From Gaeumannomyces sp. JS-464 (lineage: Eukaryota > Ascomycota > Sordariomycetes > Magnaporthales > Magnaporthaceae): a DNA stretch of 64,000 nt. Both the position numbers and the translations under genes were made by a program. How positions within the stretch are numbered: position 1 is the stretch's first letter; each line of letters begins with the position of its first letter. The stretch covers positions 10,540,001 to 10,604,000 of the forward strand of contig NGZR01000001.1 of the NCBI GenBank assembly GCA_002197995.1, written 5' to 3'. This document shows, piece after piece, positions 33,518 through 45,598 of the stretch. The notes beneath the pieces were generated by a model. It worked only from the letters and a program-made list of their open reading frames with translations, did no database searches and was not told where the DNA came from.

Positions 33518-34303
33518 ATGGTGTCCATTCGCTTTAAAGGAGCTGGTAAAGGCAAATCCGTTAAAAAAGGTTAAATTAGCGTTAAAACGGTCCCAAACAG
33601 TGGCGTTAAAAAAACTTGTGTTAAAAAGGAAAAAGGTAAATCCCCTGCTCGCCCGCGCCCTGCAAAGGGCAAACAAAGATCGTTTTTATGCCTAAATTGC
33701 TTTAACTTTCTTTTAACCGGCAAATTCGATAAGATTAGGTGCTTTAATACCGAGCCGGTCGGTAATCGTTGCTGGTTTTATGCTTTTGGTTATTCGTGCT
33801 AGCCGGTGTAAGTGATTTTTTAGGCTTTAGTTTGTTAATCTTTTACGTTAACGACCGGTAGTTTTAAAATCGCAATGGCTTTAGCCAAAAAGTTTATAAT
33901 TAAATATTTCCGCGAAACTATTATTAATAAGGTATAATAGCTAATTTTTTGTTTGGCTATTCCAATGCTTTGTTAACTATATTTTAGCTGTTTTTAGGAT
34001 TTCGCGAAATGGCGCACTATTACCAAATGCATAATCCTTTTTAAAAAGGAGGAATAGGCCGGTAAAGTTAACGCTAATTTTATTAAAATAAGTGCTGCTA
34101 AGCGGAAAGCGGCGGGTCGCGCTACCGTTTAGCGTATATTCGATGCGGCGTTTTTAAAAGCAAGGGACAACTTATTTGGAGCTCTTAACGATAACGAGGA
34201 TAAAAACGAAAAGATAACCGAAAAGGGAAAAAAGGATAAAAGTACTAATAATGTCGATAAATAAGCTGGTAATGTGTTCGGTAATGGTAAAGGTTTTTCC
34301 TAA
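33518..34303 (+). pseudogene. Antisense Cys-containing ORF of inner copia
   Basis: A frame of exactly 786 nt on the strand opposite to pol, between RNase H and the 3' LTR. It opens MVSIRFKGAGKGKSVKKG, is Lys/Gly-rich, and has a cysteine block beginning SFLCLNCFNFLLTGKF and continuing IRCFNTEP..NRCWFYAFGYSC, then a helical region and an acidic/basic tail (NDNEDKNEKITEKGKKDKS). The internal stops are TAA or TAG only, as expected when C-to-T mutation hits CAA/CAG. The outer copy has the same frame at identical length. No known family is recognised; the CxxC and following cysteines suggest zinc binding (inference). Confidence 0.7.
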
Positions 34304-34445
34304 AGCTTAAAATGGTCGTTCGTAAAATCGTTTTCCGGTTGTTTTGGCGTTTTGGTAATCTCGTTTTTTTTAGTTACATTGTTGGCCATTTTTAAGTTAT
34401 AATAAATCGATTTTAACCGTTTTCCCTCGCTTTTTTTTATTGTTT

Positions 34446-37400
34446 TTCGCGCTTTACCTAACCCTCGATTCGTACCGTTATCGTATTACTTGTAACTAAA
34501 TTTTCCAAAACTTTATTTAGCTAATCCTTAGTTATCGCGTTTGCCGGATTATTTAATCCTGCGATCCAGCGGATTTCGTCGATTTCGCGGCTTTCGTAGG
34601 ATTTTTTAAGTGCTATAACATCGATTATAAGCTTTTTTTCCGCTGTTATGCCCAATTGTACAAGGCATTAATATAGCGAAAAATTATCGGTATAAATTAT
34701 TAACTTCGGGGCTTTTTAGTTTAGCTTTTTAAAAATCGTTGCGAGCGCTAAATTAAAGACGTAAATTGCATCAAACCCGTTAACCATCCCGTAAATTTCA
34801 TTTGCGAAAACGCTTTTCGTAACCCTTTTGCATTTAATTAACGTCCAATGCAAAATGTTCCCGATTAGCTAAAAGCTGGTTTTTTAATCGTCGGATTTTT
34901 TATTACCTAATATAATTACGAACCCGATTTGTAAACTTAGGTTTGGATTGTTTGCGAATAATCCGTCCATAAAGCGTAAAGGTTAATCTTTTGCAAATTT
35001 AATGGAACGTATTTTAATTTTTTTTATGCGTTGTTAATTTGCTATTTAATCCTTTTGTTTAGTTTAACCACGTTTTTTTATCCCGGGTTTTTAGCTTGCG
35101 CTGCTACGAAATAATCGAATGCGGCTTCCGGTTAGCATATGGAATTAATATATGCGTTTCGAGCTTTTTAAACGATATACTTATAGCTTAGGCTTTTTAA
35201 ATCGGTTTTTATTAGCTCGAGCTTTTTACCTTATTTTTTTTTATCGAATTTTAAGCTTATAATTTCCTATTAGGATTTTGCACCCGTTAAAGTCGGCTTC
35301 GTTTCCCGGCTTAAGAATCGATTTTGGTTTTACACGAAAGCCTGCTTTTTAAATCGCTAATTTTTCTTTTATTAAAAAGTTCGGATTTCCAAAATTTAAA
35401 GTGTCGTTTATTTGCATGCTTACGATTTTAAAGCTTTATCCGCTTTTCGAAATAAGCAAATAAAAATCGTAGCTTAACGTTTAGCAATTTAAACGCTTTT
35501 TATAGTGCTTTTGGTAGGTAATAAACCAGTGTAAACCTAATTCCGCGATCCCGTAAAAGGGCTTAATTATTTTAAATAACGTGCCCGGCTTAAACCATGC
35601 TAACAACTTTTTAAGTAAACGCAGGAAAACGTTTTTTTACAGTTTTAATTCCGACTGGGTATACGTTTAGCTAATATTTCGGATTATTAAACTAAACTTT
35701 ATAAGCGTAAGCGATAGTGCGATCGTTAGGATTAATCGTTAGCTGCATTTTATAATCGTGGGAAATTGCGTAAAATATTATGTTTTTCCTCGTCGTTATA
35801 TTTATGGTTTAAGTTTCGATTTTTTAAAAGGTTTCGAGGTTTGCCTTTTTACCTCGTTTATAATCCGTAATCCAAAAATCGTGGCTCCGTTAAAAGTCCT
35901 TCCGGTAATCGGCTTAATTATTTTAACGCCGATAAATACGTCCAATTCTTATTGGGTTAACTATTTAAATGGTGGACCGGGAGCTGTAATTTTGCTTTTT
36001 TATTTAAATCGAATCGCTAACTAGTAGGATTGGTGCTTTTTAGCGCTTAAAAACGTCGTGTGCATTTGCCGAAGGCCTCGTTTTACTGCAACTGCTAGTT
36101 GTGCGTTTTTGCGAAGGCGACTTCGTTTATTAGGGACTTTAAATGATACCGTAATTTTAAATAAAATGGTTATTTAATTTTGGGGGTTTTTGTTTTGCTA
36201 TTTTGCGGTTTTCTTTTTCGAGGGTTTTTTTTGGCGTTTTAGCTATTCGGGCTTAAAGTATTCGAAAAGTGCTAACTGCTTTTCGGATTTTTACACGATA
36301 GGTTTTTTTGCTTTATAATAAGGTTTAACCACCGTGCTTTTAAAAGTCGCGTTGCTGTTAATCGTTTCCACCGTAATTAACGTATTTGTTATGGATAAAA
36401 CCTTATACGGGCCTTGCTATTCGTCCTTTTCCCGGAATACCAAAACTTCGCTTCCTAAAGTTAAAAAGCTCGAAAGCACCCGTTTTATGTTCGGTCCGTT
36501 ACGTGCAGCCAATGCTTTTTGCACACGTCGCTTATCGTATAAAATCCGAATTTTTACTATAGCTTTCCTAATTGCAGCGGCTTTTTATACCTAGGTTTAT
36601 AAAAGTAGCGATTCGTTATTAATTTAAAGCATTACTTTAAAAACGAGCAATATAAAAACAAGTTCGTTAAAGCCGGCCGTGTCGTTTACGGCTTTTACTG
36701 CTCCTTAAAGCACCGATTTAAAATGCATAGTTAAGCACTTTTGTCGGATAATATTAAAAGCCCGGCGTAAAAAGGCGTAATATCTTTTAATTTTGCCGAT
36801 TAACTAATGCGCTTCGATTGGGACCTGCTTATAAGTAATTCCAAAAAGCTTTATTTCCGTTTAAAATTCGCTCGCGGCGAAGTTAGTACCGGCATCGTAA
36901 AAATCACGTTAAAAGCCTTAAATAAACGTCGATCCAGCACCGTTTAAAAGCTTCCCACGTTTTTTTTTGCCGATATGTTTTTAAAAAGCTGCAGTATTAA
37001 AAGCTATGCTTATATCGATTACGTAAAGGATTGGTTTATAATCGATGTAAAACACGTTTATAATTATCTCGTGGTTAAAATCGATATCGTTCTAAAGTTT
37101 AAATCGAAAACGTTATAATGCAAAACCTTTTTTTTAACAAAAATGGCACATTCGGTTAATTATTGCGAAAGTGTCGCGATTAGCCTCGTGCTTTACACGT
37201 TTTAAAACGTTCCAAAGTTTATCGACAAATGGGTGCCTAAAGCGCTTATATACGCGCTTTAGCTTAGCTTTCGTAAGGAAAATTGCTTCCGCGATTTTTG
37301 TTTCCGTTATAAAGCTAACTGCCGTCGTAACGTGGGTAACGTCGTCGAAAAAAAACTAAAGGTGGCCGTGCTTTTTTATAATCGGGACGCGCGTACCGTC

Positions 37401-39825
37401 GTTTTTTATAAGCTTATTGCGCGTGTTATTTAGGTAAACGTGCAATGCATTTATATTTGCAAAGCATAGCAGGAAAAAGGTCGGAATTAAAATTATAAAA
37501 AACGTAATTTGGCCGATTAGGGTCGGAATAGTAATTTTTCCGGTGTTAAAAACAGCTTTTCCTAATTCGAAAATCACGCGTTTTTTATGCCCGTTGTATT
37601 AACGACGAAATCTAACTTGTGGCGTTAAAATGCGTTGGATTTAACCCTTTCCGGCCGTAAAGGTTGTTATTGCACTTATATCCGGAAGGATCCCTTGCTA
37701 TTGCTTAGTGCCTCGGATTTTGTATTAAACCAATACCTAATCCGCAGGAATATAAGAATAAAGCTTGCTAAATCCCGAGTTTTGGCGCTTATAAATGCGG
37801 TAGGTAAAAGCCTTTTTAATTAGGTATGCGGCCGTAACGGAGGTTATAAAGTAGCTGCTCTTATAATCCTCCTTTTCTTTGTTTTTTAATCGTTAAAATT
37901 AAAAAATAGCTGTTCCTCCTCGTCGGTGCTTTCGGGCTTTATTATATAAAGAATTAAGTGTACCTTTTGCGTGGTTTGTTTTGTACTTTTCTTTATGCTT
38001 TCCACTATTTTTAAATCGTCGTTATTTTTTAAAAAAGTGGCGTGTTAATTTGCAATCCGGCCTTTTGCAAATCCAGCAACCGCGTATATAAGCGTAAACG
38101 GGGATTTGGTCGGAAAAACTTAAGTTTATATGCTCGGTTTTAACTTTTATTATCCTTTTTACGATCTTTGTAATTTTTAAATTTCCGTTTTATAAAATAA
38201 ATGCCGGGGTGCGTGCGTTTTCCTCCATTTGTAAAATGCTTTTTAATTGGGAAAATAAGCTTTTAAAAGTCCGGCTGGGATTTATAAGGACGGTTTTAAA
38301 CTCCGGCACCCTAAATTGCTCGTAAAATGCTCGCAATAAACTGGTTCTCGTTTTAGTAAAACGGGCCGAAAGCGCGTTAGCAAGCTTGTAATTTATCTAA
38401 AAGGGCTTACAAAACCTTTATATTAGATTTGCTTGTATTAGCGATTTTTAAACGACGACTGTTTGGAAAATAGTCGAACTTTATCCGTTACGTATGGTAT
38501 AGTAATCGGTTAACCTCGGTATTAAAATGCTTTTTAAAAATTATATAAATCTTTCGAAAGGTAGGGCTAATACCGATATATCGGGTGTATTATTGCTTAG
38601 CTTTGCTTTAAAATGCCAAAAGAAAAATCGCATGGAGTTATAAAAGTGGTATTTCGAGGGTTTCGCATATGGTTGCGAAAAACAAAATCTTATCGTCCAA
38701 AATATCGTATGGATTACCGGAATAGCTGTACTTCTTATCCCACGCGCTTTAGAATGCTTTTATTAAGCTCCTATCGACGGTGGCGTTAAACACTTCTTTA
38801 AAAAGGAGTTGCTTATACCGGGACTTCGCACGTGTTAAGGTTCCGTATCGAAAGCGTAAAGTTATTACAGTTTGTGCTTTTTCGATCGGTGGAATGGATT
38901 TTCCGTAATCCTTTTATTGCATATACTGGTCGAAATAAGATCCTGGTATGGCGGTGGTTTTGGGGATCGGCAAAGCTAGAAATTAATTAACCGGGGGCGC
39001 TTATGGATTTGCAAATTAGCTGGTTAAAAGTGCAAATTGGCGGGCCGGGGGTGCTTAGGGAACTGCCGATTGGCTAAGTGGTAAAAGCCGCCGATTGGTA
39101 AAAAAATGGGGGGATCGATGCGCTTTTTGGTATAAATGTTTTTATAAAAAGGGGAAATGGGCATCGTATTCGTAAAAAAGGTTAAAAAGTATTTTCGAAA
39201 GCGTAACGGATTTTTGGGCCGCCGGTTTAATAATCCCCCGGATTTTATTTCGGCTAATTTCCCGTTTAACTATGGTTTTATTTGGGAAAAAAACGCGGCG
39301 TGTTCCTTTGGGGGCATCCGGAGCGTCGTTTAAATAACTGTCTGGTTTAAAACTCGTGCGATTTTAAAAAATAGGGGGCTGTAATCCGGTTAATAGGGTT
39401 GTTTTAAAAACTAACTCCCATTGCATAACTTGCATAAATCTTTCGTTAAGCTTCCTTTTAGGCGGACTAAGGACTAGGATTTCGTGATTTTTTTAAATGC
39501 TTGCGGAAAACTCGAGCGATCCGCTAATCGAGGTTTTCGAAGTGCGTTGCTTCCCACCTTTCGTAGTCCTCGAATACGTCGCTTAGGAGGTTGTTACCAT
39601 GCGTGTTTCCGTATAAAAGCAGTGTTTTAAGCATCCATACGTTCCGGCAAACAATGGAAATTTCGTTAAGTAATCCTCCGAAGCTATAGGAGGGGCTTAT
39701 TAAAAAAAGGATGTTAATATTTTATGCTAAAAATTTAGGGAGGTCGTATAATAAAAGCGTGCTTTTGTAATTATACGTTACTTATCGCTAAGCTTTTTCG
39801 CCTATTGCTTCGAAATGTCGGACAT
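34446..39825 (-). pseudogene. Inner copia gag-pol
   Basis: On the minus strand the gag-like start is at 39825 (MSDMS-type). The region 37577-37356 reads IFELGKAVFNTGKITIPTLI and LLCFANINALHVYLNNTRNK; this continues after a frame change into THVTTAVSFITETKIAEAIF and the integrase zinc block KRVYKRFRHPFVDKLWNVLK...NRMCHFC near 37310-37130. The TVVKPYY end of integrase lies near 36330, RT near 35450-35950 and RNase H at about 35050-34450. Many in-frame TAA/TAG. Non-functional. Confidence 0.85.
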
Positions 39826-40149
39826 GTTATCGGTAAAGGTTAACGAGCAATATCGTTTAGGTAATCGATTTAAAAAATCCAATCGCTTGTTTTAGGAAAG
39901 TGCTTAAAAGGATTACGTAACGCCTTTTTTACAATTATTTAAATTTTACAAATAAAGGTTTAATCGCTTGCTTTAGAAAAGTGCTTTTGTTATTCGATTA
40001 ACTTGTATGTAACGCGCTACCGAGCAGTGGAATACAATTCTTTTGTTTTTAGGCTTTTCCGTTTAACCCAATCGCTTTAAAAAAAAATATCGAACGGTTA
40101 AACCTTTTACCTTGCTTATTTGTATTGCCTTTTTAAGCAATATAATTAG

Positions 40150-40385
40150 TGTTAATAGGAGTGGTACTTTTGTAAGCACGGAAATCTCCTAAAAGGAAAA
40201 AACAAAGATTTATAAATTTGGAACTGGTGTTTTTAGTAATGCATATTTGTGTAGAAATCTAATTATAAAAAGGGGATCGCAAAATCCCCTTTTGTAAGCT
40301 CGTAGGAGCGCACGGCCCGTAAGCCTGCGGCTTTACAAAGCGTGGGCCTTTTTTAAATGCACGCGCTAAATTACGTGGATTAACA
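40150..40385 (-). repeat. LTR 3 (5' LTR of inner copia)
   Basis: 236 bp, plus strand from TGTTAATAGGAGTGG to TACGTGGATTAACA, followed by the duplication TTTAC. It pairs with LTR 2 as a direct repeat and with LTRs 1 and 4 as an inverted repeat. Confidence 0.94.
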
Positions 40386-40390
40386 TTTAC

Positions 40391-41710
40391 GCAATTTTTT
40401 ACAATTATAAAATGCAATTAATAATTAATTTTAACGATCGCTTTATTTACATTTATAAAATTTAGTTTAATAATTTGAAATATTAATTAAACGTATACTA
40501 ATCGAAATTAAAATTGCAAAAAAACGTTTTTTACGCCTATTTAAAAAGTTATTAATATGGTTTAAACCGGGCACGTTATTTAAAATAATTAAACCTTTTT
40601 ACGGAATCGCGAAAATTAGGCTTATATATTAATTCGTTACTTATTAAAAGCATTATAAAAAGCGTTTAAATTGCTAAACGTCGAGCTACGATTTTTATTT
40701 GCTTATTTTAAAAAGCGAACAAAGCTTTAAAATCGTAAGCATGCAAATAAACGATAGTTTAAATTTTAAAAATCCGAACTTTTTAATAAAAAAAAATTAG
40801 CGATTTAAAAAGTAGGTTTTCGTGCAAAACCGAAATCGATTTTTAAACCGGAAAACGAAGCCGATTTTAACGGGTGCAAAATCCTAATAGGAAATTATAA
40901 GCTCGAAGTTTAACAAAAAAAACAAAATAAAAGGCTTAAGCTAATAAAACTAATTTAAAAAGCTTAAATTATAAATATATCGTTTAAAAAGCTCGAAACG
41001 CATATATTAATTCCATATGCTAACCGGAAGCCGCATTTAACTATTTCGTAACGGCGTAAGTTAAAAACCCGGGATAAAAAAACGTGGTTAAGCTAAACAA
41101 AAAATTAAATAGCAAATTAATAACGTTTAAAAAAAGCTAAAATAGGTTTTATTAAATTTGCAAAAAACCAACTTTTACGTTTTCGTAAACGGATTATTCG
41201 CAAACAATTTAAATTTAAATTTACAAATCGGGTTTGTAATTATATTAGGTAATAAAAAATCCGACGATTAAAAAACCAATTTTTAACTAATTGGAAACAT
41301 TTTGCATTGGACGTTAATTAAATGCAAAAGGGTTATAAAAAGCGTTTTCGCAAATGAGATTTACGAGATAATTAACGGGTTCGATGCAATTTACGTTTTT
41401 AATTTAACGCTTGCAACGATTTTTAAAAAGCTAAATTAAAAAGCCTCGAAATTAATAATTTACACCGATAGCTTTTCGCTATATTAATGCTTTGTACAAT
41501 TGGGCATAATAACGGAAAAAAAGTTTATAATCGATATTATAGCATTTAAAATTTTTTACGAAAAGCGCGAAATTAACGAAATCCGTTAAATCGCAAAATT
41601 AAATAATCCGGCAAACGCGATAATTAAAAATCAGCTAAATAAAGCTTTGGAAATTTTGATTATAAGTAATACGATAACGGTACGAATTAAAAGTTAAGTA
41701 AAACGCGAAA
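40391..41710 (+). pseudogene. Outer copia pol, 3' part (RT and RNase H)
   Basis: Resumes the outer element after the nested copy. At about 40565 one reads KPGTLFKIIKPFYGIAE, then SSYDFYLLILKSEQSFKIVS and MQINDS near 40750, corresponding to the Ty1/copia RT segment that ends in a Met-Gln-x-Asp-Asp box (Asp-Asp altered). RNase H follows at about 41160-41710: FVNGLFANN, QIGFVIILGNKKS, ILHWTLIKCKRVIKSV, FANEIYEIINGFDA, IIYTDSFSLY, with the expected order of the Ty1/copia RNase H. TAA/TAG codons throughout. Non-functional. Confidence 0.85.
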
Positions 41711-41852
41711 AATAATAAAAAAAAAAGCGAAAAAAAAGCGGTTAAAATCGATTTATTATAATTTAAAAATGGCTAATAATGTAATTAAAAAAACGAAATT
41801 ACTAAAACGCTAAAATAACCGGAAAACGATTTACGAACGACTATTTTAAGCT

Positions 41853-42638
41853 TTAAAAAAAACCTTTACTATTACCGGACATATTACCAATTTATTTATT
41901 AATTTTACTAGCACTTTTATCCTTTTTTCCTTTTTCGGCCATTTTTTTCGTCTTTATTTTTATTATCGTTAAGAGTTTTAAATAAACTGTTTTTTGCTTT
42001 TAAAAACGCCGTATCGAATATACGTTAAACGGTAGCGCGGCCCGCCGTTTTCCGCTTAGCAGCATTTATTTTAATAAAATTAACGTTAATTTTACCAGCC
42101 TATTCCTCCTTTTTAAAAAGGATTATGCATTTAATAATGGTACGCCATTTCGCAAAATCCTAAAAATAGCGAAAACACGGTTAATAAAGCATTAAACAGC
42201 TAAATAAAAAATTAACCATTATATTTTATTAATAATAATTTTGCAAAAATATTTAATTATAAACTTTTTAGTTAAAATTATTGCGATTTTAAAACTACTA
42301 ATCGTTAACGCAAAAGATTAGCAAATTAAAGCTTAAAAAATCACTTACACCGGTTAACACGAATAACCAAAAGCATAAAACTAGTAACAATTGCCGGCCG
42401 GCTCGGTGTTAAAGCATTTAATTTTATTAAACTTGCCGGCCAAAAAAGAATTAAAGCAATTTAAGCATAAAAACGATTTTTGTTTGCCTTTTGCAAAACG
42501 CGGGCGAGCAAAGGATTTGCCTTTTCCCTTTTTAGCACGAGTTTTTTTAACGCTATTATTTAGGACCGTTTTAACGTTAACTTAACCTTTTTTAACGGAT
42601 TTGCCTTTGCCAGCTCTTTTAAAGCGAATGGATACCAT
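41853..42638 (-). pseudogene. Antisense Cys-containing ORF of outer copia
   Basis: Counterpart of the inner copy's antisense frame: ATG at 42638 (MVSIRFKRAGKGKSVKKG), the cysteine block SFLCLNCFNSFLAGKFNKIK then CFNTEPAGNCYWFYAFGYSC, and the TAA at 41855-41853. Its length is exactly 786 nt, so the two independently inserted copies differ by base substitutions but show no net length change. It lies about 140 bp beyond the RNase H end and 489 bp before the 3' LTR, in opposite orientation to pol. Confidence 0.7.
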
Positions 42639-43127
42639 CGCGGTAATTAGTCGAGCAATAAAACAGTAAAGCAAAAATCGGCAAACAAGCAAACAAGCAA
42701 AAGGGATATCGATATTTATAATTGTAAAAATCAAATTCCAAATTACAACGATTAAAGCTTACGGCTTTTTAAAATATCCCAGGCTTTTTAAATTATATTT
42801 TCGATTTGCTTTTTTTTATTACACCGATTAGCACGCACACGGCTTAATAAATTTCTATTACATTTATTTATTGCTATTATGCGCATTTAATCCGGCATTA
42901 CCTAATTTTATAAACGTTTAGCCAAATATTGCCCTATTTCCTATTATTTTTATTTACAATCCTTATTTATAATCCTTATTAATATCCAGCATAATCCTTT
43001 TACCTTTTTTTCCTTTATTTTTAAAACAGGTTACCAAATCCGGATTTTTTTATTATTAGTATTATAAAATCCGGGATTTAAAAAACGAGCATTTACCGAT
43101 GCACGCGTTTAAAAAAAGAATTGCTAG

Positions 43128-43362
43128 TATTAATCCACGTGATTTAACGCGTGCATTTAGAAAGGGCCCACGCTTCGTAAAGCCGCAAGCCTACGAGCCG
43201 TGCGCTCCCACGAGCCTACAAAAGGGGATCTTATAATCCCCTTCCTATAAGTAGATTCCTACATAAACATGCATTATAACAGACACCAGTTCCAAATCTT
43301 TAGATCTTTGTTTATTCTTTTTGGAGATCTCCGTGCCTATAGGAGTACCACTCCTACCAACA
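43128..43362 (+). repeat. LTR 4 (3' LTR of outer copia)
   Basis: 235 bp, from TATTAATCCACGTG (the first TG changed to TA, compatible with RIP) to CTCCTACCAACA, followed by GTAAT at 43363-43367. Direct repeat of LTR 1. Confidence 0.94.
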
Positions 43363-43395
43363 GTAATAGCTAATCGTCTTCTAATCTACTGTTTA

Positions 43396-45396
43396 TCAAC
43401 GTGCACAAACCAAGTCACCACGAGTAGGCTTCGACCTGCAGCTCCCAGCCCGGTCCCTCTCGGCCACCAGCGCGCGCACGTCGTCGCAAAGCCCTGGTGG
43501 TCCGCAGACGACAACCCCGACGCGCTTCCAGCCGGCCTCCTGGTCCAGGATGGCCGCGACGTCCAGCCGGCCCAGCCGCACCTCCTTGTCCATGCCGGCC
43601 AGGGCCGCTTGCAGGTCGCGGGCCAGCCCGACGGCGCCCTCGCGCAGCGCCCAGTAGAGCTTCAAGTTGGGGTGGGAGATTGCGAGGACGCCAGTGATGC
43701 CGATGCCGCCAGCCACGAGCACGAGGCGGTCGCAGTTCAGCACGGCCGGGCGGTTGCGGTACGGCCCATCTAAGAGGGCGACGAGCGAGCCGGCTGCGAG
43801 GTGGCGCGTCGTGCCGCTGGACCGCCGCACGTAGAGCGTGATGCCCGAGGTGTCTTTCGGTGCCGTCGAGACCTGGCTACTCATAGACGCCAGCTTCTCG
43901 TCCCTCGGCCAATACGCCCCCGCGTCGCTCCGTAGCATCGACGTGGGCACCACCGAGAACGGGTGGTTCTCCCACGGGCGCAGGTGCAGCGTCGGAAAGT
44001 AGACGTAGACGTGCATGCCCGGGCCAGCCCACCTAACGCCGGGGATGTCGACGCGCACAATGTCGGCGGCCACCTGCGCCACCTCGGCGGTGCAGACGCC
44101 GTTCTTGGCCACGCGCAGCAGGCGCAGCATCCGCTCCGAGAACCAGACGGCGCAGGCCGCGTACAGCCACGCCTCGTAGCCGTACTGGCGCCCGAACCGC
44201 AGCTCGACGTGGTACCAGGACCCGACAAGCACAGCACGGCCAGGACAACGTGCAGGCCCAGGAACACCTCGTACGACAGGCGGCGGACAGCCAGGACGCT
44301 GAGGACGAGCATCAGGCACACGGCCGTGGTCGCGACGGACCCCCAGACCCAGAAGGGCTGGGCCTGCGCGTCGAGCATGGCCATGTCCGCAATACAAGCG
44401 CCAGCTCCAGCACGAGTGCAGCACGACCTGCAGCCCAAACATGCGGGCGGCCCAGCGGTGCAGCAGGACAAACGTCGAGCGCGGCCAGTCGGTCGCCCAG
44501 AGCAGGAAGCTGTTGCGGCCCGAGAGCAGGATGACGAGCGGGGCCAGGGCAAAGGCCAGCACACCGGTGCGCGCGGCCACGGACGCCACCGTTTCCTGCC
44601 ACGGCGATGCGAAGAAGGTGCTGCCCGGGTTGGTCGCGTAGCCCAGAGCGGTCAGCGTGGCGGTCAGCACGGCGAGCGCGCCCACGTAGAGCGCCTGTCC
44701 GGTCGTGGGGGCGTTGCCGGCCAGGTACGGGAGCGGGCGGACGTGGTAGCGGCCGACTAGGGCGGGGTAGACGAGACGGGGCCGCAGCCGGGCGAGCAGG
44801 GTTGTGGCAAAGGGCAGGCGGCCGGCAAGGGTGAGCGGAACGGGCACGAACGTTGCGGCCACCAGCAGGATGATACTGACGACACCATGATGTTAGATAT
44901 CTTCCTGTCAACGCCTGCCACGCGCCCAGGTCTAGCTCACCCGTATCGCGAGTTCAGCGTCTCGGCCCGCTCAAACGCAACTAGCGTGTTCCGCGTGGCG
45001 GTCCAGACGTCCATGTTGACAAGTGCCGTAAAGTTGAGGACATCGTGAGCGCCGAGTGTCCTGGTCGGCGCCTCCACGCGCGCCAGGGCCTGCTGGTACG
45101 TCCACATGGGCAGCAAGGCCCTGTCGCCCGTCACCTTCTCGGCCCAGTACTTCTCGAGCATCCAGGGGTCGGCCTCGGCTCTGTTTCCGGCACACGTGGT
45201 CCTGAAGCACCAGGCCAGCGTCGTGAGGAACGCCCTGTCGGACGCCCTGCACTGCGGCGTCGTCGTCCCGAGCGAGCATGCCAGAGGGCCGGCGCGATGG
45301 ACTCGCGGCAGGCGGCGGCGCACACGGCGCGTACAGGTGGATGCCGTAGCCGATGAGGGCCGCGGCTGGAGAGGACATCAGCAGCAGAAGCTTCAT
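43396..45396 (-). CDS. FRE-type ferric/cupric reductase (several frameshifts)
   Basis: Plasma-membrane metalloreductase passing electrons from NADPH via FAD and two hemes to extracellular Fe(III)/Cu(II). Start 45396: MKLLLLMSSPAAALIGYGIH. An extracellular part (LTTLAWCFRTTCAG, EKYWAEKVTGD, MWTYQQALARVEAPTRTL) ends at RYG; a 65-nt intron (44940-44876) follows; exon 2 opens IILLVAATFVPVPL. The heme domain includes LLHRWAARMFGLQVVLH and, in another frame, YEVFLGLHVVLAVLCL. FAD site ENHPFSVVP, NADPH sites LVLVAGGIGITGVL and GVVVCGPPGLCDDVR. Total about 640 residues. Frame slips lie in the N-terminal region near 45250-45320, and a compensating pair near 44395 and 44230. Copper transporter gene 1.4 kb away fits high-affinity metal uptake. 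Confidence 0.88.
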
Positions 45397-45598
45397 ACTT
45401 GGTCGGCGCGGGGATGGAGAAAGCAGCCCAGTGAGACTGTCCTGTACGAGGAAGCAGCCGTCAATGAGACTTTTGTAGCGGGAGCTGCCCAGCGGTTGCA
45501 CAGGCTGCTTCGGCCGAGACCGCTCAGCACGGCGCACAACCAGGTGGACTGAAACATGCGTGAAAAGGGATATTGCGTGTATTCGTTGTGCAACACTG

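Larger units (their letters stand above)
32801..40385 (-). mobile_element. Ty1/copia LTR retrotransposon (inner nested copy, inverted)
   Basis: A complete 7585-bp copy of the same family with 236-bp LTRs (32801-33036 and 40150-40385) and a TTTAC target duplication, inserted in reverse orientation into the reverse transcriptase of the outer copy. Its gag starts at 39825 on the minus strand and its RNase H ends near 34446. Like the outer copy it is RIP-damaged, somewhat less in places (more readable integrase). Confidence 0.95.
28458..43362 (+). mobile_element. Ty1/copia LTR retrotransposon (outer copy), split by a nested copy
   Basis: The element is bounded by 235-bp LTRs (28458-28692, 43128-43362) and the 5-bp duplication GTAAT. 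Subtracting the nested copy and its duplication leaves about 7.3 kb. Coding order on the plus strand, gag-integrase-RT-RNase H, is that of Ty1/copia. The interior is AT-rich and full of TAA/TAG in place of Gln codons, the pattern of RIP. The gene sequence on either flank is not AT-shifted, so the damage stops at the element edges. Confidence 0.95.

Noticed and set aside
35758..36594. Plus-strand frames in the AT-rich block (88 and 86 codons)
   Set aside because: They lie opposite the minus-strand pol of the inner copia copy and are by-products of AT-rich sequence; the pol motifs read on the other strand.
33518..42638. First reading of the inner element as plus-oriented because of an ATG-led frame near its left LTR
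   Set aside because: Integrase, RT and RNase H motifs place pol of the inner copy on the minus strand; the ATG-led frame is an antisense ORF near the 3' LTR.
28458..43362. Possibility that the AT-rich block is a centromere or a mitochondrial insertion
   Set aside because: It is fully explained by two LTR elements with matching target duplications and recognisable gag-pol.
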